8,501 nt of DNA from an uncultured Collinsella sp. (GTDB taxonomy: Bacteria > Actinomycetota > Coriobacteriia > Coriobacteriales > Coriobacteriaceae), in contig UQEO01000084.1 of the NCBI GenBank assembly GCA_900540095.1, forward strand, positions 1 through 8,501. The letters run 5' to 3'. The position numbers and the translations under genes are program-made. The notes below the pieces were generated by a model. That model ran no database searches. It was not told where the DNA came from and saw only the letters and a list, made by a program, of their open reading frames with translations. Shown here piece after piece: positions 1 to 5,594 of the stretch (its first letter is position 1; every line of letters starts with the position of its first letter).

Positions 1-852
1 GCACTCACCCTCGTTGTCGGCGCCCCCGGCCCGCCCCTGCCGCTCGCGCGCTGCCGCCTCGCGCTCGCGCGCCTCGGCAAGCAGCTGCTCCCACAGAGCG
101 GCGTCGTGCAGCTGCCAGCCCTCAAAGCCCCAGCGCTCGCGTGCGGCGCCCGGGGCGCGGTCGGTCAGAATGTTCGCGGCCTCCAGCAGCAGGCCGCCGC
201 CGGCGCACGAGGCATCGATCAGCGTGGGGAGGGCTTCGTTCTCGTAATCGTCGGCCGTCAGCTCGCGCTCGCATAGTGCGGTCCAGCCGACCTGCGCCAG
301 CACCAGGGCGGCGTAGTCGGGGCGCAGCACGTGCGTGCCCTCGCCGGCGCGGGTCGCTGCGGGCGGCAGGCGTTTGAACAGCGGGTCGCCCGAAAGGTCC
401 AGGCTAATGCTCGCGCGACGCTGACGCAGCGAAAGCAGTAGGTGAACATCGGGGTCGGCGGCATCGACGTCGGCACGACGTCCCGTGGTCTCGGCCAGGC
501 GGTCGCACAGCGCATCTTTGGCGCGCAGGGCCGAGAAGCGCGTGTTGCGCAGCTGCTCGGTCACGCCGCGGGCGGTGATGGCGATGGTGGCGCCGGGGCG
601 GACGATGCTCTCCCAGGCGATGTCGTAAACGCTATCGTACAGTTCATCGGCATCCTGCGCCTCAAAGCGCCCGAGTACCACGAACACACGGCTCGCCAGG
701 CGCGACCACAGACAGGCGCGGTAGCCTTCTTCGAGCTCGCCCTCAAATGTAGCGCGGCCCTTCAGGCGGCGAACATGCGAAAGCCCGAGGCGTTTAAGCT
801 CATCGGCGAGTGCGGACTCAAAGCCCTCGGGGCAGCTTGCGTAAAATTCCAT
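1..852 (-). CDS. rlmL: Bifunctional 23S rRNA methyltransferase RlmKL-type, N-terminal part
   Basis: Partial gene: 284 codons are visible and the rest lies beyond the left edge. The start is ATG at 852-850, with AGAGAGG about 6-8 bases upstream on the minus strand. The open frame is continuous to base 1. The order matches RlmL/RlmKL: a ferredoxin-like start (FYASCPEGFE), a THUMP region around residues 45-155 with the signatures LWSRLASRV, LRNTRFSALRAKDA and ASISLDLSGDPL, then the start of a Rossmann methyltransferase (LLLEAANILTDRAPGA, residues 221-236, and WGFEGWQLHDAALWEQ). Known family members use SAM to methylate G2445 (N2), and where the second domain is present G2069 (N7), of 23S rRNA. 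Whether the RlmK half is present here cannot be seen. The SAM-binding motif I reads DASCAGGG (residues 213-220) rather than the usual DPMCGSGT type. The gene diverges from the HAD gene. Confidence 0.85.
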   Translation of the reverse strand, partial: MEFYASCPEGFESALADELKRLGLSHVRRLKGRATFEGELEEGYRACLWSRLASRVFVVLGRFEAQDADELYDSVYDIAWESIVRPGATIAITARGVTEQLRNTRFSALRAKDALCDRLAETTGRRADVDAADPDVHLLLSLRQRRASISLDLSGDPLFKRLPPAATRAGEGTHVLRPDYAALVLAQVGWTALCERELTADDYENEALPTLIDASCAGGGLLLEAANILTDRAPGAARERWGFEGWQLHDAALWEQLLAEAREREAAARERQGRAGGADNEGEC

Positions 853-879
853 GGGTGACCTCTCTGGTTGCGTCGCTCC

Positions 880-889
880 ATTATATGAT
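880..889. promoter_or_regulatory. Overlapping divergent -10 elements for rlmL and the HAD gene
   Basis: In the 75-bp divergent gap the bases ATTATATGAT contain a perfect TATAAT on the minus strand (885-880) and TATGAT on the plus strand (884-889). These are placed for leaders of roughly 20 nt (rlmL) and 30 nt (HAD gene). Neither has a clear -35 hexamer at 17 bases, so the assignment rests on the -10 elements and the gene geometry. The shared A/T core suggests that one melted region could serve both directions. This is inference, not shown. Confidence 0.45.
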
Positions 890-927
890 GGATGTTTCGT
901 TTGCCCTTATCCTCGAAAGGAACCCAT

Positions 928-1755
928 ATGATTGATGCGTGTCCCGAACCCGCTGTGCTCTTTTTTGACGTGGACGGCACGCTGACGTCGTTCGATCCCG
1001 ACGATATGACCGATAAGGACTTTTCGGCGGTTCGCCCCTCGCAGGCGGTGATCGAGGCGTTTCATCGTCTGCGCGACGCAGGGCACAAGGCGTTTATCTG
1101 CACGGGTCGTCCCTTGTGGCTGATTGCCGATGGCCTGCGTGCTTTGGAGCCTGCGGGTGTCGTTGCCATGGCGGGCGCCACGCTCGAGGTCGAGGGTCGC
1201 GTGGTGCATGAGGACTGCTTTGACGAGGACGTTATCGAGGAGCTTGCGCGCCGTATGGCCGCGGCAGGGATTGAGGCCTTTTTCGAGACCAACGTGGCTA
1301 CTTTTGCCCTGGAACCCGCGGGTGTTGAGCAGTCGTCTCTGATCGGCACTTCTGTGGTGCACAACGCCGAGGAGATGCGCGTCGACGGCAGTCTGCGCGT
1401 GGGCAAGGTATGCCTCAATGTGCCCAGTTTGGCTCGCGTAGCCAATGATGACGGCTTTATCCGTGTGCGACTTGAGCTGTGCAACACCGGTGGCCAGAAT
1501 CGCGAGCTGAGCCCCAAGGGCATTGACAAGGGCGTGGGCGTTGCGCGAGCGCTGGCGTATCTGGGCCGCGAGGGAAATGCGCGCACCTTTGGCTTTGGCG
1601 ATTCGGGCAACGACCTGGGCATGCTCGCCGCCGTCGAGACAGCCGTGGCCATGGGTAACGCCATGCCCGAGGTCAAGGCGGTCGCCGACTACGTGACCGA
1701 CGATGTCGCACACGACGGTACCGTCACAGCGATGCAGCATTTCGGCCTCATCTAA
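928..1755 (+). CDS. Cof-type HAD-IIB hydrolase (sugar-phosphate phosphatase family)
   Basis: The product is 275 residues, normal for Cof-type HAD phosphatases. The ATG at 928 is chosen because GAAAGGA (915-921) sits six bases before it; the in-frame ATG at 892 has no ribosome binding site and lies at the predicted transcript start. All four HAD motifs are present: I, FFDVDGTLT (nucleophile D14 and acid/base D16); II, CTGRP (T59); III, K201 in KGIDKGVGVARAL; IV, FGFGDSGNDLGML (D225, D229). The C2B cap lies between motifs II and III, roughly residues 85-195. Family members are cytosolic Mg-dependent phosphatases of sugar phosphates, nucleotides or flavin intermediates, and specificity cannot be predicted from the motifs. 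The next gene on the strand is a sugar-phosphate aldolase homologue, which fits a sugar-phosphate role, but the 193-bp gap argues for separate control. Confidence 0.9.
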   Translation: MIDACPEPAVLFFDVDGTLTSFDPDDMTDKDFSAVRPSQAVIEAFHRLRDAGHKAFICTGRPLWLIADGLRALEPAGVVAMAGATLEVEGRVVHEDCFDEDVIEELARRMAAAGIEAFFETNVATFALEPAGVEQSSLIGTSVVHNAEEMRVDGSLRVGKVCLNVPSLARVANDDGFIRVRLELCNTGGQNRELSPKGIDKGVGVARALAYLGREGNARTFGFGDSGNDLGMLAAVETAVAMGNAMPEVKAVADYVTDDVAHDGTVTAMQHFGLI

Positions 1756-1827
1756 TGAATCCCGCGTTCTGACGTTTGCCCAAACTGCGACTCTTTGCTT
1801 TTGCATGCTCAATCGATTTATCAATCC

Positions 1828-1907
1828 AAACACTGAGGTGTTTATACCGTTCGCCGAGAAGATAAAAAACTGCAGCTCACGCCTTGATAAACGTAGGTAA
1901 AGTGTTT
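1828..1907. promoter_or_regulatory. Possible operator repeats upstream of the transaldolase gene
   Basis: In the 193-bp gap before the transaldolase there is a perfect 6-bp inverted repeat, AAACAC-TGAG-GTGTTT (1828-1843). The 7-mer AAACACT (1828-1834) recurs in reverse complement as AGTGTTT at 1901-1907. Two spaced, inverted copies upstream of a sugar-phosphate gene would suit a dimeric repressor. A TTGATA at 1884-1889 could be a -35, but no convincing -10 stands 17 bases from it; TATGCT at 1924-1929 is an alternative -10 without a good -35. Chance matches of this length in an AT-richer gap are possible. Confidence 0.28.
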
Positions 1908-1948
1908 AGCAGTTTATTGGCCGTATGCTAACGAAAGGAATCAGGCAG

Positions 1949-2653
1949 ATGGCAATCAAGGTGTTCGCTGACGGTGCAAACCTCGAGGGCATGCTCGACA
2001 TGTACGAGAACGGCAACGTTCAGGGTTTCACGACCAACCCGTCCCTTATGAAGAAGGGCGGCGTGACGGATTACCGCGCGTTTGCCAAGGAGGTCCTGAC
2101 CCACATCACCGATGTGTCCGTCTCGTTCGAGGTCTTTGCCGACGACGTCGAGACCATGGAGGTCGAGGCTCGCGAGATCGCTACCTGGGCCGAGAACGTC
2201 TACGTCAAGATTCCGTGCGTGACCACCAAGGGCGAGTCCACCGCCGAGCTGGTCCGCAAGCTTTCGGCCGACGGCATCAAGGTCAACGTCACTACCATCT
2301 TTACGCCTAAGCAGGTCGATGAGATGGTCGAGGCCGTTGACGTCGAGACGCCGTCCATCATCTCGCTCTTTGCCGGCCGCATCGCCGATACCGGCGTCGA
2401 TCCCATTCCGTTTATGACGGAGTCGGTCAAGAAGGCCGCCGCCAAGCCCAACTGCGAGGTCCTGTGGGCGTCCACGCGCGAGCTCATCAACATTTACCAG
2501 GCGGAAGGATGCGGTTGCCAGATCATCACGGCGCCCAACAGTATTCTGGCCAAGCGCAAGAACATCGGCCGCGACCCGTACGAGGTCTCGCTCGATACCG
2601 TGCGCGGTTTCGCTAAGGATATCGCCGCTTTGGGCTTCCATATTCTGCCGTAG
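1949..2653 (+). CDS. Transaldolase / fructose-6-phosphate aldolase family protein
   Basis: The product is 234 residues, slightly longer than the ~220 of FSA/TalC enzymes and much shorter than classical transaldolases. The ATG at 1949 is chosen because GAAAGGA ends nine bases before it and the family's usual first strand (IKVFADGA, residues 3-10) follows at once. The TIM-barrel signatures are all present: D8; TTNPSLMKKGG (28-38); VYVKIPC (84-90) with the Schiff-base lysine at K87; KVNVTTIFT (111-119); SLFAGRIADTGVDP (139-152); and LWASTREL (172-179). Family members transfer or condense dihydroxyacetone units between sugar phosphates in the cytosol. Transaldolase in a non-oxidative pentose route and FSA-like aldolase are both possible, and the sequence does not separate them. 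The C-terminal GFHILP is encoded again, as a DNA duplication, about 150 bp downstream. The gene ends in a strong terminator region. Confidence 0.9.
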   Translation: MAIKVFADGANLEGMLDMYENGNVQGFTTNPSLMKKGGVTDYRAFAKEVLTHITDVSVSFEVFADDVETMEVEAREIATWAENVYVKIPCVTTKGESTAELVRKLSADGIKVNVTTIFTPKQVDEMVEAVDVETPSIISLFAGRIADTGVDPIPFMTESVKKAAAKPNCEVLWASTRELINIYQAEGCGCQIITAPNSILAKRKNIGRDPYEVSLDTVRGFAKDIAALGFHILP

Positions 2654-2687
2654 GGCGAACACTGGCTGCGCCGTGGGCTGTTCGCCC
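2653..2687 (+). repeat. Hairpin starting in the transaldolase stop codon
   Basis: GGGCGAACA (2653-2661) and TGTTCGCCC (2679-2687) form a perfect 9-bp stem around a 17-base loop, beginning at the last base of the TAG stop. It has no T-tract, so it is not a classical intrinsic terminator. Its 3' arm shares four bases (2684-2687) with the 5' arm of the larger hairpin that follows, so the two cannot both be fully paired. Confidence 0.6.
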
Positions 2688-2755
2688 CGGCCTTCCCTTT
2701 CCCTATCGCTCACGCGCTTTGCGAGAGTTGCGCTAGGGAAAGGGAAGGCCGGGGC
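2684..2755. repeat. Perfect 22-bp inverted repeat (large stem-loop)
   Basis: Bases 2684-2705 are exactly reverse complementary to 2734-2755, a 22-bp stem of pyrimidine/purine-rich arms (internal TTCCCTTTCCC). The 28-base loop contains a further imperfect stem (CTCACGC 2709-2715 with GCGAGAG 2721-2727). There is no T-run after either arm, so termination by itself is unlikely. Possible roles are a 3' stabilising structure for the transaldolase mRNA or a palindromic repeat unit of mobile origin. It lies inside the segment bounded by the 19-bp direct repeat. Confidence 0.8.
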
Positions 2756-2810
2756 TGCCGGCACGAGCTTGCCAGTAGGTTGGTAATCGGCTTCCATATC
2801 CTGCCGTGTT

Positions 2811-2857
2811 CAAAGGTACCCCCGCCCGCGACGTGCAAAATTGAGAGTATTCAGCAA
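2811..2857 (+). repeat. Arm A of a 47-bp imperfect inverted repeat
   Basis: This arm matches the reverse complement of 2980-3026 at 40 of 47 positions without gaps. It is built from CAAAGGTACCCCC, four poorly conserved bases (2824-2827), GCGACGTGCAAAAT, and a block containing GAGTATTC and GCAA. The pair brackets the transaldolase terminator, giving a 216-bp unit of MITE size. No target duplication is visible at its edges. Confidence 0.7.
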
Positions 2858-2895
2858 GGTAAAGGCTTTTACCAGTTAATCGAAGCACGGAACGA

Positions 2896-2941
2896 CCCCC
2901 GTTTTGGCTCTGATGACGCTAAAACGGGGGCTGTTTTTTTT
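2896..2941 (+). terminator. Rho-independent terminator of the transaldolase gene
   Basis: CCCCCGTTTT (2896-2905) pairs with AAAACGGGGG (2921-2930). The stem extends inward by GGC/GCT (one G-U pair) to 13 bp with a 9-base loop, and after CTG it is followed by eight T residues (2934-2941). This is a strong plus-strand terminator, about 240 bp past the transaldolase stop. Confidence 0.88.
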
Positions 2942-2979
2942 GCTTTTTCGTCTCTGAGGGACATCCGGAACGGCGGAAT

Positions 2980-3026
2980 TTGCAGAATACTCGCGATTTT
3001 GCACGTCGCTGCAGGGGGTACCCTTG
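2980..3026 (-). repeat. Arm B of the 47-bp imperfect inverted repeat, beside the tex stop
   Basis: Read on the minus strand this begins CAAGGGTACCCCC and repeats arm A. The four-base segment differs (TGCA against GCCC), with only isolated changes elsewhere. It starts ten bases past the tex stop codon, in sense orientation with the tex transcript, just as arm A is in sense orientation with the transaldolase transcript. Both converging mRNAs would therefore carry the same sequence in their 3' regions. Confidence 0.7.
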
Positions 3027-3036
3027 CTTTGACGGT

Positions 3037-5184
3037 TTACTTCCCCTGCACCATGGTGAGGGAGATTTTCTTGCGGTCGCGATCGACCCTCTCGACCCAC
3101 ACCTTGACCGTGTCGCCGACGCGCACCACGTCGCTGGGGTGCTTGACGAAGCGGTTGGCCAGCTTGGAGATATGCACGAGGCCGTCCTGGTGCACGCCCA
3201 CGTCGACGAAGGCACCAAAGTCGACGACGTTGCGCACCGTGCCCTTGAGTTCCATGCCGGGCTCCAGGTCGTCGATGGAAAGCGCCGAGCGGCTAAAGAC
3301 CACCTCGGGCGCGTCGTCGCGCGGGTCGCGACCGGGCTTCTTGAGCTCGTTGACAATGTCGATGAGCGTGAGGGTGCCGCAGTTCAGATCGCTAGCCAGC
3401 GTTGAGATGCTGCCCAGACGGCGCTCGATGTCGGGCACGCCGCCGCGGCTGAGCTCGCTGGCTTTAACGCCGGCGCGTTCCAGGACGGACGTGGCCACCT
3501 CGTAGCTCTCGGGGTGGACGCTTGTCGCGTCGAGCGGGTTCTTGCCGCCGCTGATGCGCAGGAAGCCCGCGGCGTTGAGGTATGCCTTGGGTCCCAGCTT
3601 GGGGACCTTCTTAAGCTGGCGGCGATCGGTAAAGGCGCCGTTTTCCTCGCGGTAGGCAACGATGTTCTTGGCTACGCTCGGCGTGATGCCCGATACGTAT
3701 CCCAGCAGGCTCGCACTTGCGGTGTTTACATCGACGCCCACGCGGTTGACGACGTCCTCCACCACGTGGCCCAGGGTGCGCGAGAGCTCGGCCTGGTCAA
3801 GGTCGTGCTGGTACTGGCCAACGCCGATGGACTGGGGCGGAATCTTGACGAGCTCTGCCAACGGGTCCTGCAGGCGGCGGCCCAGGCTCATGGCGCCACG
3901 CACAGTGACGTCCAGGTCGGGATACTCCTGGCTCGCGAGCTCGGAAGCGGAGTACACCGACGCGCCGGCCTCGTTGACGATGGTGTAGCGAAGGCTGGGC
4001 GCCTGCTCGGCAATGAACTCCGAGACGACTTCTTCGGTCTCGCGGCTGGCGGTGCCGTTGCCGATGACGATGGTGTTGACGCCGTCCTTTTTGACGAGGC
4101 GAGCGAGCTCGCGCTTGGTGCCGGCGACGTCGTGGCGCGGCTTGGTGGGGTAGACCACGCCGTGGTCGAGCAGCTTGCCGGTCTCGTCCATGACGGCGAC
4201 CTTGCAGCCGGTGCGGTAGCCCGGATCGAGCGCGAGCACGCGGGCGCCGCGCACGGGGCGCGCCGAGAGCAGGCCCTCAAGATTCTTGGCAAAGACGTTA
4301 ATGGCCTCGGTCTGGGCGCGGACGGTGAGCTTGGCACGGGCTTCGCGCTCCAGCGAGGGGGCCATGAGGCGCTTGTAACCGTCGGCGATGGCGGCATCGA
4401 AGATGGGAGCAAACACGCCCTGGCGCCGGGGCCAACGGCTGCCGAGGCGCGCCGTGGCGGCAGGGCCGTCGACGTTCACGCGCACGCGGAGCTTGCCCTC
4501 GCGCTCACCGCGGTCGATAGCCAGCACGCGGTGGTTAGGGATGCGGCGCAGCGGCTCGTCAAAGTTGTAGTAGGGCTCGTAGGGGGTCTTCTCGGTGGGG
4601 TCGGTGGCCTCGACGACGATGTCGGCGGTGTTTTGCGTAAAGGCGCGCAGGTCGGCGACGTTCTCGGGGTCTTCGGCCACCGTCTCGGCCACGATGTCGG
4701 CGGCGCCGGCGAGCGCCTTCTCGGGCGTGTCGAAGCCAGCTTCCTCGTTGACGTATGCCGCGGCGGCGTCGAGCGCGCTGCCCTTGGCCGAGGCCTGCAT
4801 GATGATCATGTTGGCGAGCGGCTCCAGGCCGGCCTCGCGGGCCTTTTGCGCGCGGGTCATGCGCTTTTTGCGGTAGGGCTTGTAGAGGTCCTCGACACGC
4901 TGGAGCTGCGTGGCCTCGCGAATCTGCTGTTCGAGTTCGGGCGTGAGCTTGCCCTGGGCGTCGATGAGCAGAATGACGTCCTCTTTGCGCTGCTCAAGAT
5001 TGCGCAGGTAGGACAGGCGCTCGTCGAGCGCGCGCAGGGCGACATCGTCCATGCCGCCCGTGGCTTCCTTGCGGTAGCGCGAGATAAAGGGGATGGTGTT
5101 GCCCTCATCGATGAGCTTGACGGCCGCCTCGATGTTGGCGGCCTTAAGGTTGAGCTCGCGGGCGAGCTGGGCGATAAGATCCAT
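3037..5184 (-). CDS. tex: Tex, S1 RNA-binding transcription accessory protein
   Basis: Complete 715-residue protein, typical of Tex. The start is ATG at 5184-5182, with AAGGAG four bases upstream and the family's usual beginning (LARELNL, then DEGNTIPFISRYRKEATGGMDD, residues 26-47). An upstream in-frame extension to 5271 has no family match. Domains in order: helical Tex N-terminal region (1 to about 190); YqgF/RuvC-like fold at about 315-440 (VLALDPGYRTGCKVAV, IGNGTASRETE, VNEAGASVYS); helix-hairpin-helix repeats at about 486-545 (VNTASASLLGYVSGI, KVPKLGPKAYLNAAGFLRI); C-terminal S1 domain at 643-713 (GTVRNVVDFGAFVDVGVHQDGLVHIS). Tex is a cytosolic nucleic-acid-binding protein linked to RNA polymerase elongation and RNA turnover; the YqgF domain is generally regarded as lacking nuclease activity. 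It is transcribed alone, with repeat-rich gaps on both sides. No clear promoter could be assigned. Confidence 0.96.
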   Translation of the reverse strand: MDLIAQLARELNLKAANIEAAVKLIDEGNTIPFISRYRKEATGGMDDVALRALDERLSYLRNLEQRKEDVILLIDAQGKLTPELEQQIREATQLQRVEDLYKPYRKKRMTRAQKAREAGLEPLANMIIMQASAKGSALDAAAAYVNEEAGFDTPEKALAGAADIVAETVAEDPENVADLRAFTQNTADIVVEATDPTEKTPYEPYYNFDEPLRRIPNHRVLAIDRGEREGKLRVRVNVDGPAATARLGSRWPRRQGVFAPIFDAAIADGYKRLMAPSLEREARAKLTVRAQTEAINVFAKNLEGLLSARPVRGARVLALDPGYRTGCKVAVMDETGKLLDHGVVYPTKPRHDVAGTKRELARLVKKDGVNTIVIGNGTASRETEEVVSEFIAEQAPSLRYTIVNEAGASVYSASELASQEYPDLDVTVRGAMSLGRRLQDPLAELVKIPPQSIGVGQYQHDLDQAELSRTLGHVVEDVVNRVGVDVNTASASLLGYVSGITPSVAKNIVAYREENGAFTDRRQLKKVPKLGPKAYLNAAGFLRISGGKNPLDATSVHPESYEVATSVLERAGVKASELSRGGVPDIERRLGSISTLASDLNCGTLTLIDIVNELKKPGRDPRDDAPEVVFSRSALSIDDLEPGMELKGTVRNVVDFGAFVDVGVHQDGLVHISKLANRFVKHPSDVVRVGDTVKVWVERVDRDRKKISLTMVQGK

Positions 5185-5264
5185 GGGACTCCTTGCGTTT
5201 AAGGTGCGTTTGCGACACAGGGCTACCAAGGATACCACCCGTTTCAAAAGACTGTTTTGGGCCC

Positions 5265-5295
5265 TCGCCACGAAAACGACCTATCTACTACGTTT
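5265..5295 (-). repeat. Arm 1 of a 31-bp inverted repeat upstream of tex
   Basis: Read on the minus strand this arm is AAACGTAGTAGATAGG, four bases (TCGT), then TTTCGTGGCG plus one further matching base. Apart from the four central bases it is identical to the reverse complement of 5398-5428. It begins about 80 bases upstream of the tex start codon, so it may lie in the tex leader or promoter. Confidence 0.75.
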
Positions 5296-5397
5296 GAACC
5301 GTATGGGTCGACCATCCCCCGGTTTTCAGAAAATACGCAAGCCGTCTACCTGCGCTTTTGATTTTAGGAAATATGGTATGTTTGAGGGTGATTGGCT

Positions 5398-5428
5398 AAA
5401 CGTAGTAGATAGGCCCATTTCGTGGCGA
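5398..5428 (+). repeat. Arm 2 of the 31-bp inverted repeat
   Basis: On the plus strand this is AAACGTAGTAGATAGG, four bases (CCCA), then TTTCGTGGCG and one more matching base. With arm 1 it forms a 164-bp unit whose ends are 27 of 27 identical outside the four variable bases. A GTGCAAAAT 9-mer lying 15 bp further right (5444-5452) is shared with the other inverted-repeat pair, on the far side of tex. Confidence 0.75.
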
Positions 5429-5486
5429 ACGAATCAGGCTGAGGTGCAAAATGGCCCCTGCCTCAGAAAAATCGTCGGCAAGGTAG

Positions 5487-5522
5487 CAAAAGGCCCCGCG
5501 GGCAGGAGGCTGCTCGCGGGGC
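5487..5522 (-). terminator. Terminator of the SDR-MFS-Gfo operon
   Basis: On the minus strand GCCCCGCG (5522-5515) pairs with CGCGGGGC (5500-5493). The stem extends inward, through one G-U pair, to 13 bp with a four-base loop (5506-5509). It is followed by CTTTTGC. The U-tract is short (four T), but the stem is very stable and sits about 70 bases past the Gfo/Idh/MocA stop, where an operon end is expected. Confidence 0.7.
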
Positions 5523-5594
5523 GAAGAAGAGGGGCTTATTTGTGGCGGACCAAGGCGCTCGGCGGGGAGTTTGCCGCGGCCCGCTCTTAAGGCG

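Larger units (their letters stand above)
2633..2807 (+). repeat. 19-bp direct repeat of the transaldolase 3' end flanking a hairpin segment
   Basis: GGCTTCCATATTCTGCCGT at 2633-2651, the last codons and first stop base of the transaldolase, recurs at 2789-2807 with a single T-to-C change. Between the copies lie 137 bp made mostly of two hairpins. The arrangement resembles a short insertion with a target duplication, or the two attachment sites left by an element that integrated into a gene end and restored it. No transposase or integrase is present, so the origin is inference. Confidence 0.6.
2654..3036. other. 383-bp gene-free gap between transaldolase and tex (convergent)
   Basis: No credible gene is present; open frames crossing this stretch on either strand lack ribosome binding sites and run into antisense of tex or the transaldolase. 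It holds, in order, the stop-proximal hairpin, the 22-bp inverted repeat, the second copy of the 19-bp direct repeat, inverted-repeat arm A, a small GGTAAA/TTTACC hairpin (2858-2873), the transaldolase terminator, and inverted-repeat arm B just past the tex stop. No strong tex terminator is seen: on the minus strand the 2896-2930 hairpin is followed only by TCGTTCC. Confidence 0.7.
5185..5594. other. 410-bp gap between tex start and the Gfo/Idh/MocA stop
   Basis: No gene is supported here. From left to right it contains the tex ribosome binding site; the 31-bp inverted-repeat arms around a 102-bp AT-richer core (5296-5397); a small structured stretch in which CAGG/CCTG (5435-5438, 5457-5460) and CTGAGG/CCTCAG (5439-5444, 5461-5466) could pair in a crossed, pseudoknot-like way; and the minus-strand terminator of the downstream operon. 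The tex promoter should lie in this gap, but no -35/-10 pair with good spacing was found on the minus strand. Confidence 0.6.

Noticed and set aside
442..858. 138-codon plus-strand open frame at the left
   Set aside because: It lies antisense to the rlmL coding region, whose translation matches RlmL over its whole visible length.
892..930. Upstream ATG at 892 as the HAD gene start
   Set aside because: There is no ribosome binding site before 892 and it coincides with the predicted transcription start; 928 has a well-placed GAAAGGA.
907..1833. 308-codon open frame on the minus strand
   Set aside because: It is antisense to the HAD phosphatase, which carries all four catalytic motifs; the His/Ala-rich translation matches nothing and no ribosome binding site is seen.
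1928..2797. 289-codon open frame on the minus strand
   Set aside because: It is antisense to the transaldolase and crosses its terminal hairpins. The translation is Asp/Leu/Arg-rich without motifs.
2780..3505. Plus-strand open frame beginning with GFHILP, as if a second transaldolase end or fusion
   Set aside because: Only the short duplicated segment resembles the transaldolase; the rest reads through a terminator and then antisense to tex. Better explained as duplicated DNA than as a gene.
3514..5202. Long open frame (562 codons) on the plus strand
   Set aside because: It is fully antisense to tex, which has complete domain structure; the translation is low-complexity Val/Leu/Gly/Asp-rich with no recognisable family and no ribosome binding site. 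It is typical of the antisense frame of a GC-rich gene.
5185..5271. Longer tex start at 5271
   Set aside because: The extra 29 residues do not resemble the Tex N-terminus and would overlap the inverted-repeat arm; 5184 has AAGGAG just upstream.
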